Positions 8,408 through 19,100 of a DNA stretch of 64,000 nt are shown piece after piece. Below the pieces are notes generated by a model, which saw only the letters and a list, made by a program, of their open reading frames with translations, searched no databases and had not been told where the DNA came from. The position numbers and the translations under genes were made by a program. The DNA is taken from the NCBI RefSeq assembly GCF_009758125.1, contig NZ_WRXO01000016.1, forward strand, positions 17,331 through 81,330. The letters run 5' to 3'. This stretch comes from Chitinophaga oryziterrae. Its GTDB lineage: Bacteria > Bacteroidota > Bacteroidia > Chitinophagales > Chitinophagaceae. Every line of letters begins with the position of its first letter. Positions within the stretch are counted from its first letter, which is position 1.

Positions 8408-9741
8408 TTTAAGAAGTAACGTTGCCGGACAACAGATAACATTTCAGGATAGAACTGCAGGCAGTATTTGAATACGTTCAGCAGGTTTATATTCAACTTA
8501 CGGTAAAGGATTACCTGCGTGATGATAAAACAGATACCGTAGGAAGTCATCGTACCATAAGCTGCCCCCATTAATCCCAACTGACGGGTAAAATACATGC
8601 AGATGAAGATGTTGCAGGCAGCCACTATTGTATTGACAAGGAAGTTCGTTTTAGGTGCACCGATAGAATCCATGATCGTTCCGAACTGTTTGATGAAAGG
8701 AAGGAACAGCCCATAGAAAATAGTTACCTGCAGGATAGGTACGGCATCCAGGTATTTATGACCGGCGATGATCGTTATGATCAGTTTGGGCAATAGCATG
8801 ATCACCAGGCTGGCAGGTATGGCAATACCCAGAATGGAGCCTACTGCTTTTTCGTAGTAATATTTCACCATCTCCAGGTTGCCGTCTTCCATCATCTTCG
8901 CTGTTTTGGGGAAGAGGATATCTCCCAGTACCTGTGAAGGCACATCTACCAGGTTGGAGATACGCAGACAAACACCGTACAGGGCTACTGCGGAAGTAGA
9001 CAGGTAAGATGAGATGATGAACTGATCGGTATTACGGAAAATGGAAGCGCTGATATTTGTACCGAATACGAACTTCCCAAAGTGCCATAGTTTTGCTAAC
9101 CATGCTTTGTTGAGTTTCATACTACGATAGAGGAATTTTCTGGCAAAGAAAGCAGAGACCAGTGTACCGCATAAAAGCCCTGTATCGAAATAACAGATCA
9201 GGTAAATGAGAGAAATGTTACCTATAAACAGGAGATGGAATACGATGAGCAGGAAAGAGATCCCCTGTCTGCTCAGGTAGCTCCAGAAGATACCTCTGAA
9301 GTCTGCATTGGCATTCTGTGTCCATTCGAAGTGAGAAAAGGGAATGAGTAACAGTAAACCTGGCAGGAAGAGGTACATCACCATTGACAGTGAAGGCGCT
9401 TTCAGCAGGATACTTACCGGATGCATGAATACGGCGATCAGTAACCCTATCAGCACGGTAATACTGATATTGAGGTAGAGGGCCGCAGATTGTATGTGCG
9501 GATGTTCTTCTGCCTGGTGGCCATTGATATATTTGATCACTGCATTTTTGATCAGTGATTGTCTGACAATTTCGATGATACCCGTGTATACAAGGAACAG
9601 ATTCCAGACACCCATATCGGATTTGGTCAGTGAGCGGGTCAATACCAGCACACTACCTATACCGAACAGTAGCACTGCGATTTTCTGTAACCCGCTGTAT
9701 ATGCCGGATTTCAGCCAGTAAGTGTATTTTGGGTTACTCAT
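8392..9741 (-). CDS. Wzx-like polysaccharide flippase (MOP superfamily)
   Basis: 449 residues with about 12-14 membrane segments. The N-terminal pattern KSGIYSGLQKIAVLLFGIG and the internal GTNISASIFRNTDQFIISSYLS and KTAKMMEDG stretches are typical of lipopolysaccharide/polysaccharide flippases of the MATE-like MOP group. The role is transport of the lipid-linked repeat unit across the inner membrane. The gene starts 1 bp after the acyltransferase gene and overlaps the GT4 gene, so all are co-transcribed. Confidence 0.85.
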   Translation of the reverse strand: MSNPKYTYWLKSGIYSGLQKIAVLLFGIGSVLVLTRSLTKSDMGVWNLFLVYTGIIEIVRQSLIKNAVIKYINGHQAEEHPHIQSAALYLNISITVLIGLLIAVFMHPVSILLKAPSLSMVMYLFLPGLLLLIPFSHFEWTQNANADFRGIFWSYLSRQGISFLLIVFHLLFIGNISLIYLICYFDTGLLCGTLVSAFFARKFLYRSMKLNKAWLAKLWHFGKFVFGTNISASIFRNTDQFIISSYLSTSAVALYGVCLRISNLVDVPSQVLGDILFPKTAKMMEDGNLEMVKYYYEKAVGSILGIAIPASLVIMLLPKLIITIIAGHKYLDAVPILQVTIFYGLFLPFIKQFGTIMDSIGAPKTNFLVNTIVAACNIFICMYFTRQLGLMGAAYGTMTSYGICFIITQVILYRKLNINLLNVFKYCLQFYPEMLSVVRQRYFLKWKTR

Positions 9742-9742
9742 T

Positions 9743-10834
9743 TTAATTGGTTCGTACTGTTTTTAATTGCACAGGTCTTTCCAGGCTATACAACCACCAT
9801 GCGCCGATGCGCATTGCAAATTTGTATAGCAGTATAGGGATGACTATGGCGAAACACAGGCAGATCAGCAGTAATGCCGGTAACCAGGTAAGGCCAAACA
9901 CTTTCACAAGCACCATGCGTACCGCAGATGCTACCAGCACATGCGATACATAGATATACAATGAATGAAAACCTGCTACACGTAACAGTTTAAAGCTGTC
10001 GTAACGTTGCAGGAGAAATGAGATATTGATCATGAATGCACATCCCACCAGGGCAATTATGGCGAACAGTAAAGGCTGGTGTTGTTCAACAAACAGGTTA
10101 TCCTTCATGGCCAGATTGCTGTACAGGAAGTAATATTGTCCGATTGCAAAGAAGGGCAGGAGACAGGCGAATAATTTCCAGGAACTATATAGCGGGTATT
10201 TGCTGCTGTCCAGGATTTTGTCTGCTACCAGCTCTCCGATAGCGAAGAAGAGGTAAAAGTGACAGATGTCGTAAATGAAGCCCAGGTCTATACGCTTAAC
10301 GGAAACATAATCGGAGAATACGTACAGTATACTGCCGATGATCAACTGATGCCATACTTTGAAGTGCAGTTTTTCCCTTGTGAGTATATAGATCACTGTT
10401 ACGTTGAACAGAGCATACAGGTACCAGAACTGATCAATCATCCTTGGGAATAAGATCACATATCCATAATCTATCCAGCTGCGGTTGGCATTTACATATT
10501 TCCCCAGCAGCATTTGCAGTGTGATCTGTATAACAGACCACAGCAGGTATGGGTATAAAAGGATATTGACCTTATTGATGATTAAGCTTTTCACTCCTCT
10601 TTTGGCCAGGCTTTTTGCGATAAACACACCAGACAAAATGAAGAACAGCGGCATCCTGAAACTGTAAAAGATAATGTTGGCATGTTCCAGCCAGCTATAC
10701 TGAGCCGCTTCTACACCAGAGCGGGATATACCTTCAAAGATATGACGGTATAGTACCAGTATAATGGCAATACCCCTTGCATAATCTATCCAGGCCAGGC
10801 GGTTACCTTTCATATTAGGAAGCGCGGCGCTCAT
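9743..10834 (-). CDS. Acyltransferase 3 family membrane protein
   Basis: 363 residues, about ten membrane segments. Family signatures are WIDYARGIAIILVLYRHI near residue 15-32 and MPLFFILSGVFIA near 60-72. It belongs to the acyltransferase-3/fucose 4-O-acetyltransferase-like group that acylates surface glycans. Its start overlaps the stop of the Wzc-like gene by one base (TAATG), so translation is likely coupled. It is one of three such enzymes in this arm, and the three are only distantly similar, which suggests different acceptor sites. Confidence 0.87.
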   Translation of the reverse strand: MSAALPNMKGNRLAWIDYARGIAIILVLYRHIFEGISRSGVEAAQYSWLEHANIIFYSFRMPLFFILSGVFIAKSLAKRGVKSLIINKVNILLYPYLLWSVIQITLQMLLGKYVNANRSWIDYGYVILFPRMIDQFWYLYALFNVTVIYILTREKLHFKVWHQLIIGSILYVFSDYVSVKRIDLGFIYDICHFYLFFAIGELVADKILDSSKYPLYSSWKLFACLLPFFAIGQYYFLYSNLAMKDNLFVEQHQPLLFAIIALVGCAFMINISFLLQRYDSFKLLRVAGFHSLYIYVSHVLVASAVRMVLVKVFGLTWLPALLLICLCFAIVIPILLYKFAMRIGAWWLYSLERPVQLKTVRTN

Positions 10835-13023
10835 TATATATCGATGTTTTCGGGTTCAACAAAATTGAGGATAGCACCACCTAATTTCTCCTGAAGGCTT
10901 TGCAGGAAAATAATTGCTTCCTTATCCGTTTGTTTCACACTGGACCTGGCAGAAATAACAGCGATAACAATTTCCGCGTATTTCATCAGTTCTTTACTAT
11001 CTGAACGGTCGTTCAGCGCAGCGCCTTCCATCAGGATATAATCATACTGATGGGCGATCGTTTTCAGATATTCCAGCAGGTTGCCCGGTTTCAGTATTTC
11101 CGAAGGCGTGTATTCTCCTCCCTCACATCCTATTACGAATACGCCAGGTAATGGCGATTCAGTTACCAGTTGCTTTACTGCGTCCACATTGAAATCATCT
11201 ACGGATGAACTGAATGATTCAAGTACAGGCTGCGCACCAAAATCACGGGTCAGTGAATTATTTGGAAACTGTGTATCGATAATCAGTACGCTCTTTTTGC
11301 TGAGGCTTAAACTGTAAGCCAGGGCTTTGATGATAGTAGATTTCCCTTCACGTGGTTTAGTACTGGTGAAAAGGAAAATCTTTTTGCCACTGTCTTCCAT
11401 TTCAAAGCGCAGTTTCCTGAGCAGTTCCCGGAATACCGCAGTATTATGTTTTTTCAGATTTGGATCTGTGAAGATCTTTTCCAGGGGAGCATGTTTAAAG
11501 TTGATGCGGTTCACTACACCCAGCAGTTTCAGTTCCAGTACTTTCAGGAACTGAGTAGGTGTTTTGATAGAGAGGTCCACATACTCCAGGAAGATGATGG
11601 CGATACAACAGAAAACCAGCATGGACATACCTGCCAGTGCGATGATGATGAGTCGTTTCGATGGTTCCGGTTCTACGGCAGGCTGACCAAACAGGATCTG
11701 GTGGAAGTTGTCCATTGGTGCGATCTTGTTATTTACAGCGGCATCGTAACGGGATTTAATGCTTTCATATTCCTGTTGGGCCAGTTCCACTTCTTTCTGT
11801 AAGGCGAGGTTATTGGCGCCACGGGAAGCGGCAGCCCCCATGCTGCTGTTCAACTGCCGGATCTTCTGTTCGTAGGCATCAATATTCTGTGCACTGCTTT
11901 TAATCTGTAGTTCCAGGTCGCTCTTCTTCTGCTGTAAATCTGCCAGTGTATTACCGGTAGTGGTAGAAGGCGCCGCAGAAGCCATTGCAGTGAGCTTCGT
12001 TTTATAATCGTTCTTCAGTGTCTGATACTTGGCATACAGCGCTGCATCATTACCGCCTTTGTTTACGTAATCGGAATAGGCTTCATTCATCTGCGTACGC
12101 AGAGAGGTTAGCTCTGTATTCATGGCAGAAGTGGTGGAAGAGGTCTGACTGTTGGTCTTGCTCATATCCGCCAGCCTGATAATGATTTGCTGTAGCGTAA
12201 GCTGTGCGCTGTTGTTGATGCTTTTTTCATCTGCCAGCCTGTTTTCGAAATTACTGATCTGTTCCAGTTTGCTGGAGCTTTCTACGGATACATCGAGTGT
12301 ACCCATTGCTTTGATATTGGCAATCTTGGCATCCAGTTCATCTCTTTTCTGATCTACCAGTTTCTTCAGCGTTTCAATGTTCTGAACGGTTAACTGGTTT
12401 CTGCTTGACTCATAGTTACGCAGGTATTCTGTACATACCTGGTTTACGATATAGGCAGACAGTTCGGGATTGACAGAGCGGTATTGAATATCGATAAAGT
12501 CGGTACGCTGCACACGGCCTGCGTATAATACGTAACGCAGTGTTTCCAGGTCATACCTGTAAATCTTCAGCAACTCCAGGATCTTTCTTTCTTCCGGAAC
12601 GTAAGAACTAAGCAGTTGCTCATCGTTGTACTTTTTAGTGAGGATGGCGATAGCCTTTGCTCTGTCGAGCTGACGGTAAGCGTCATACTTTTTCTCTTCG
12701 ACACTTAGCGTACGGAACGCTTTGTCCGGATTTTCCAGATCATGCAGCATCAGGTTATAAGAGGTCATCCCTAAAACACGTGGAGATTTCAGCGCTTCGA
12801 TCACGTTATTGAATTTCACATCTATTTCATAGATATTGAAACTTTCATCTTTTAGTTTTACCTGATCACTGATAGTAAATCCGGTAGCAATTTGCGCAAC
12901 GGATTTGTATAATTTCTCCTGCTCAAGGGTTAACAAAAATGCCGCGAGTACAGCCATTAATGTACTAATAATAATAAACCATTTTCTTCTCATCAATGAT
13001 TTAAACAAATAAATCAAGTCCAT
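10834..13023 (-). CDS. Wzc/GumC-like polysaccharide co-polymerase with degenerate kinase domain
   Basis: 729 residues: first membrane helix ~14-32, a Wzz-type chain-length domain with long periplasmic coiled coils (~200-440), a second helix ~458-478, and a cytoplasmic BY-kinase-like domain. Walker A is TSTKPREGKSTI (~556-567) and Walker A' is VLIIDTQF. The Walker B position reads YDYILMEGAALND, without the usual Asp of DxPP, and the C-terminus (ending VEPENIDI) has no Tyr cluster. The family controls chain length and export of polysaccharide; here ATP binding may remain, but tyrosine autophosphorylation is doubtful. A terminator-like hairpin separates it from the preceding giant gene. Confidence 0.85.
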   Translation of the reverse strand: MDLIYLFKSLMRRKWFIIISTLMAVLAAFLLTLEQEKLYKSVAQIATGFTISDQVKLKDESFNIYEIDVKFNNVIEALKSPRVLGMTSYNLMLHDLENPDKAFRTLSVEEKKYDAYRQLDRAKAIAILTKKYNDEQLLSSYVPEERKILELLKIYRYDLETLRYVLYAGRVQRTDFIDIQYRSVNPELSAYIVNQVCTEYLRNYESSRNQLTVQNIETLKKLVDQKRDELDAKIANIKAMGTLDVSVESSSKLEQISNFENRLADEKSINNSAQLTLQQIIIRLADMSKTNSQTSSTTSAMNTELTSLRTQMNEAYSDYVNKGGNDAALYAKYQTLKNDYKTKLTAMASAAPSTTTGNTLADLQQKKSDLELQIKSSAQNIDAYEQKIRQLNSSMGAAASRGANNLALQKEVELAQQEYESIKSRYDAAVNNKIAPMDNFHQILFGQPAVEPEPSKRLIIIALAGMSMLVFCCIAIIFLEYVDLSIKTPTQFLKVLELKLLGVVNRINFKHAPLEKIFTDPNLKKHNTAVFRELLRKLRFEMEDSGKKIFLFTSTKPREGKSTIIKALAYSLSLSKKSVLIIDTQFPNNSLTRDFGAQPVLESFSSSVDDFNVDAVKQLVTESPLPGVFVIGCEGGEYTPSEILKPGNLLEYLKTIAHQYDYILMEGAALNDRSDSKELMKYAEIVIAVISARSSVKQTDKEAIIFLQSLQEKLGGAILNFVEPENIDI

Positions 13024-13067
13024 ATTGATGGTTACTTTAAAGTGTAAAATAATCTAATCTGAAAAAT

Positions 13068-13101
13068 CCGAAAAAATCCGGTTTGCACCGGACCTTTTCG
13101 G
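13068..13101 (-). terminator. Terminator-like hairpin between the giant esterase gene and the Wzc-like gene
   Basis: On the minus strand the stem CCGAAAA...TCCGG pairs with CCGGA...TTTTCGG around a six-base loop with a small internal bulge. A T-rich run (ATTTTTC) follows. It would stop or reduce transcription from the giant gene into the Wzc-like gene, giving two expression levels in this arm. Confidence 0.6.
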
Positions 13102-13132
13102 TAAAAATTGAAAATTGATCAACTAAGAATGG

Positions 13133-16100
13133 TTACCAGTTTTTAATCAGTTTAACAGTTTTCAGCAAATTATCTCCTTCCATTACTTTCAGCAGACAAG
13201 GTCCGCTTGGGATTTGTGAAGAGCCAAGATCCAGCGTTATTCTCTGAGATCCTGATACACCAGGTACTATCCTTGTGTAGATAATTCTGCCGTTCATATC
13301 CAGTATGGAAACGGTTATGTTTCCGCTGGTTTTTCCGCTGTTGTTAAGATCAAGTGTAACCTGGCTGTCGAACGGATTCGGGAATACTCTCGTAATGGTT
13401 ACATTACTTGCAGCATTCTGTAACAGGCCATTTGTCAGCAACGGATTTGCTTTTTTAGCCATCAGCAGTGACTGATCGAGCTGGCTTGCTTCCGGTGTGT
13501 AAGCCTGTATTACCAGGGCGCCGATATATCCGTAGATAGAGGCTCCGCCGGATGTTACAGTAATCAGCACTTCACCATTCGCATCAGGAACTACCTCATT
13601 GATCTGCGTGGTATTCATTGTATTATAGCCTGCATTCAATGATACTGTAGTTGTGTTAATAGTATAGTTGCTGGTCCTGTCACCGCTTCCGTCCCTGCTG
13701 GCGAAGAATACAAAGTTGTATCGTTTTGCCAGGTTCAGACCTTTGATGCGTAAGCGTCCTTCTTCATTTATATCTACCCAGTAAGTGCTGCGCATAACGT
13801 TATCAGGATAAATACCGGAGTTATTACCGGTGTTCATACCGAATGGATTATCGCCGGTGAAGGCTTTGTCAATCACCATAGTCAGCCCTGTATTATTCCA
13901 GTTGTCATCTTTCAGGTCTGGGAATTCAAGTCCCTGCGCAGGTATGGAGTTGGTGTTATTCCAGGGTATAGCTGCAGGATCGAAAACGTTACAGTTGATG
14001 TACACTGCACTGATAAAGGTTGCGGCAGTGGCTACATTGGTAAAGTCTGATTTAGCAGTGTCTTTCAGCGCACGTACTTTGTAGTAGTAGCGTGAATCTG
14101 CGCCAAGTCCTGCATCAGCAAATGAGTTCACGTTATTGGCAACTGTTGCCCGCAGCGTGAAGTTGCTGTTGTCTGTAGAACGCCATACTTCAAAGCCCGT
14201 TTCATTGTTTGAGTTGTCCATCCATTTCAGCTGAATGCTGGTCTTGGATGAAGCAACGGCAGTTGCTGTACTAGGACTAAGCGGCGTACCATTGTCTGTG
14301 TAATACTGGATAACAACATCGTTGATATATCCGTAAGCGGCACCAACAGATTGTTTAACCGTGAAGTTGATCGCACCGGTGCTGTCTGCAGCAATACCAT
14401 TTATCTGTACGGTATTGGTGTTGTTATTTGCAGCATTCAGTGTTACGGTATTGCTGCCAACGGTAAAGTCTGTATTCTTATTATCATTACCTGTACGGCT
14501 GTTAAAGAATACCAGGTTATACCGGTAAGTAGTTGGTAACCCTGTGATGCTTATTCTCCTGGCAGTAGATTCACTGGTATAGTAATTTCCAGCGATCGCG
14601 TTGTCAGGATATACACCACTGTTATTACCGGTAGTTGCACCGCTTGTGTTGGTACCGGTAAAGGCATCCAGTAACTGGATCTTAAATGGTGTAGCTACAC
14701 CGATCTCATTCTGCAGATTAGAGATGGAAGCACCTGCGCCCGGATAAGAGTTAAAGTTATTCCATGGTGCATCAGCAGGTAATGTCATGTTGAAGTGTAC
14801 ATACACAGAGGTCAGGTTCTTATCCCTTACATACAGGGTGAACGTTCTGGTAGTACTACCACCATTGTTATCATTAGCAGTAACATTGATGTTATATCTG
14901 CCTATGTTACCCGCTGAAGGAATGATTTTGATAGTACCTGTACCATCACCGTTATCTGTCAGTTTAGCAAATGAAGGCAGATTGGTTGATTTTAAGGTCA
15001 GGATATCACCGGCATCATCAGTAGCATGCAGGCTGATCGTTACTGTATCGTTATTCTTCATTGTTACTCCTGCAATGCTATCCAGTTTAGGATTGTTATT
15101 ACCGGTAGTAATCGTTACGGTATCGGAGTAAGCAGATGCTCCATGAGAGTTGATCGCCCTGATAGCGTAGAAGTATTGTTGGTTTGCCTTTGCAGAAGTA
15201 TCTGCATAAGACACCGCATTTGTTGGCGCCACAGGGGTCAGTAAAGTATAAGGGCCGGCATTAACACCTGCGCGGTATATTTCGTAACCTGTTTCGTTAA
15301 ATGCTACATCTTTCCAGCTAAGCGTTACACCGGAAGTAGCGCTTTGTACGGCCAGGTTGGTTGGACGGGCTGGAGCGTTACCGTCGTCATAACCCACTTT
15401 CACTACCATCGCATTGAGGTAAGCATATACGGAGCCTGTACCATTCTGCAGATCGATGCTTATTTCGTTGTTAGCGTCTGGTGAAACGTTATTAATAGAT
15501 ACTGTGTTCGTTTTGTTAGATGCGGACTGTAATGATACGGTAGTAGTACCAATGGTGTAGTTGGTCAGACGGTTGTCTGTAACATCTCCACGGGAGCCGA
15601 AGAAGGTGAAGCTATACTTGCTGGTGCTGTTCAGGCCATACAGTTTGAATGTCTGTTTGGTAGTGTTGCTCCAGTAAGCAGTTTTCATCACATTGTCCGG
15701 ATATACACCGGTGTTATTACCGGTAGAAGCGCCATAGTAGTTGGAACCGTTACCGATAGCAGACCAGTTGCTCACGATCTTGATACCGACAGTAGTAGCC
15801 ACGCTGTTCTGGTCCAGCAGGTTCGGGAACAGGTCGTTCTGAACAGGCTGTTTATTGGTGCTGTTCCATGGAGCAGGAGGAGGATATGAACCATCAGAGA
15901 AGTTCACATAGATACTGCGGCTTGGATCAACGTCCAGCACGGTGATGGTGAAGGTTTTGGTATCGATACCATCGCGGCCGTCATTTGCCTGTAATGTTAC
16001 ATTATAGACACCCGCATCTGTATAACCGGGAGCCAGATTTATTACACCAGTGTTACCAGAAGGAACAAAGGTAGCAAAGGCAGGCAGGCCGGTTGTGGTC

Positions 16101-19100
16101 CAGGTCACTGTTTCCGCATTACCGTCTGTAGCTGTAAGGCTTACGGAAGAGGTCGTGTTTTCGTTCAGTGATACATTGGCAACATTGGCGATTACCGGAG
16201 AATAGTTATCATTTACTGATAAAGTGAAAGATGTAGAGGCAACACCGCTGTGCTGATCGGTTGCTGTAACAGTGATATTCGGATAAGTACCCTGGTCGGA
16301 AACGGCCGGATTGAATGTCAGTGTAGCTGTACCGGCACCTGTATTTGCGAATGTAGCAAAGGCAGGCAGATTGGTCGCCGTTAATGTGAGCGTTTCAGCA
16401 TCAACATCCGTAGCGGTCAGGTTCAGAGACAGTGATGTACCATATCTTACGGAACGGTTTACCAGTTGAGTAAGGACCGGAGGATTGTTCAGTGTAGTGG
16501 CAACATTACCCAAACCGAATATTGAATAACCACCTGCGTTCTTTGCCCGTACCTTATAAAAATAGGTAACGTTCGCGAACAGGCTGGAGTCTGTGAAGCT
16601 GGCCTGTGCAGTTGCGTTTGCTCCTATCGTTGCGTACAGTTTATAGTTACTGCTGTCATTTACAGATCTGAAGATTTCAAACTGTGTTTCGTCTGTAGAA
16701 TTATCATTCCACACCAGCAGGATCTTTGAAGAACTGAGAGGTGTAAGTGTTACCGGTCCGGGACGGTTAGGCACCGGAGGCATTGGCAGTGTGGTTGCAA
16801 GCATTTTCGGGTTTCCGAAAGTGCTGTCAGCCATCAGGCGTTTGGTCATACCCGGGCCTGCATAACTGGCTGACAGTGAATAGCTGCCTGTACCCTGGAA
16901 GTAGGTTATATAGATCGGATACCTGCCTTTGGTAAGCGCCTTGGTACCGGAGCGTTCAGTTGTACTCTGGGAGTAGTTATTGTTTACTACAAGGTTGCTT
17001 TGAGCAAACCCACCTATATATAACGCACTTCCATCATCAGAAGCGGTGTAGAAGGTATAAGTTCCTGTTGCAGGGATATTAATGTATCCGGAGAATTTAA
17101 GCGCGTAGTTGGTTTCACGGTCTCTTACATCCAGCGTTACATTACTCACCCAGCCTGTTTTAAGAGGAGTGAGGGTACTGAAGCTGGGGAGAGAGGTCCA
17201 GTTACCTGGGTATATTCCATATTGGAATCCACCGCTTTCGCTGATGTTCAAACCGGAATCGCCATACTTATTGATCGCTTTCAGGCGGTAATAGTAAGTC
17301 GTTTGCGCAACCAGGTTGCTATCGGTATAAGCAGTTTGATTTGCCGGTACTGTTGCAATGGAAACGAACGGACCAGTAGAACTGGTGGCACGGTATATTT
17401 CAAAACCTGTTTCATTATTGCTGCTGTCTGCCCAGGTGAGTCCTATCTTATTATAAGACAGCGCCGTTACCTGGAGATTACCAGGCGTTTTAGGCACGGC
17501 TGGTGATGCAGGTGCTATTTCTTTATAGTAATCGGCAATGATCTGTGTTTTGCTGACAATACCATTGGCGGTATTCTTCCATGAAACGGTCATAGCCTGT
17601 GAACCTGTAACTTCGAAGAATGCTATTGCTATCTGGTGCATACCAGCAGTGAGATACTTGGTTCCTTCCCTGTCCCGCGCACTATGTATACCATCATTAT
17701 TTACCAATGGGGTAGCTGCTGCATTGTACTTGGTATCAATCCACAGTTTGCTGCCAGCATCTGAATTGGTGACAAAGGTATAATTCCCGGAAACGGGGAT
17801 ACGGATATATCCTTCCCATACGAAACCGAAGTAATCATCCTGAGTACGTACGCTGATATCAGGTGTAGCAGAATAACCTGTAACATCCGGTGTCAATGCA
17901 TTAAAGTCCGGTAATGTAGTCCAGTTACCGGTATAATACCTGTATGCCAGTCCATTAATATATGCACCTGAACTTACCTGGTTACTGCGTGCTGAAGAAT
18001 TGCCCGCTGCATCCCTTGCTTTTACCACAAAGGTGTAGATGGTATCATTCTTCAGACCGTAAACGGTAAAGTCGGTAACATCGTTGTCAACAGTATATGA
18101 TTTAAGACCGTTGACGTAGATATCGTATTTGTATACGCCTACATCATCAGTAGAAGGTCCCCAATCCAGGGATACTGCAGTAGCCTGAGTACCAGTTACC
18201 GTAAGGTTGGTTGGTGCTGTTGGTGCCGATGCGTCCACCTGCGTTTGTGTATTTGCTTCATTACTTAACGCAGCAGCGCCCGTATTGTTCACTGCACGTA
18301 TAACATAGAAATATTTTGTGTTAGCGTTTAGTCCGGCATCTGTATATGTTACTGCATTTGCGGCAGTAACATTAACCAGTGTGTAAGGTCCGCCAGCGGT
18401 TACTGAACGGTAGATCTCATAACCGGTTTCATTATAAGTTGCATTTGGATTGTCTGTCCAGTCGAGCGTAACCGCTACCTTGGAAATGGCGGTCGCAGTC
18501 AGTCCAACAGCAGGTGAAGGAGCGTTGGTACCGTTGGCAGGTATTACTGTAAAAGGCGCAGAAAACGCACTGGAACAGCCGAATTGTTCTGTTACTTTCG
18601 CCTGGTATTGTCCTGGAGTACTGGCATTCAGTGTTTGTCCGGTACCAATTGTAGTGGTATCACCTACTTTCTGCCAGAGATAGGAAGTATATCCTGATGG
18701 CAGTGTGAGTGTAACATATGTTTTACCATCAGTCGCCGGAATAACGTTACTCATTAGTCCGGAAACAGTGATAGGTGGCGTTTGAGTAGCTGCCTTTATT
18801 TTTACTACCACGGGGGTAGGAGACCATGGGGACCATGTTGTGCCTCTTTTGATCCTTGCATCGTAAGTGCCGAATTCGGTTACCACTAATTCATTTGAAT
18901 TGGCACCGGGAATAGTTACACCATCCTTGCGCCATTCGTATCCGTCGAAACCGGCAGTCAGTCCAAGTGTTGCGTTCACTGTTTCACCGGGACAAAATTC
19001 GGCATGACCGAACTTGGGCCATGGGTTTGCTTTATGTTGTCTGGTCATGTACAGGTAGAAATCCGGTTCAGCCCATGCATTATCCCAGATACCATGTCCT

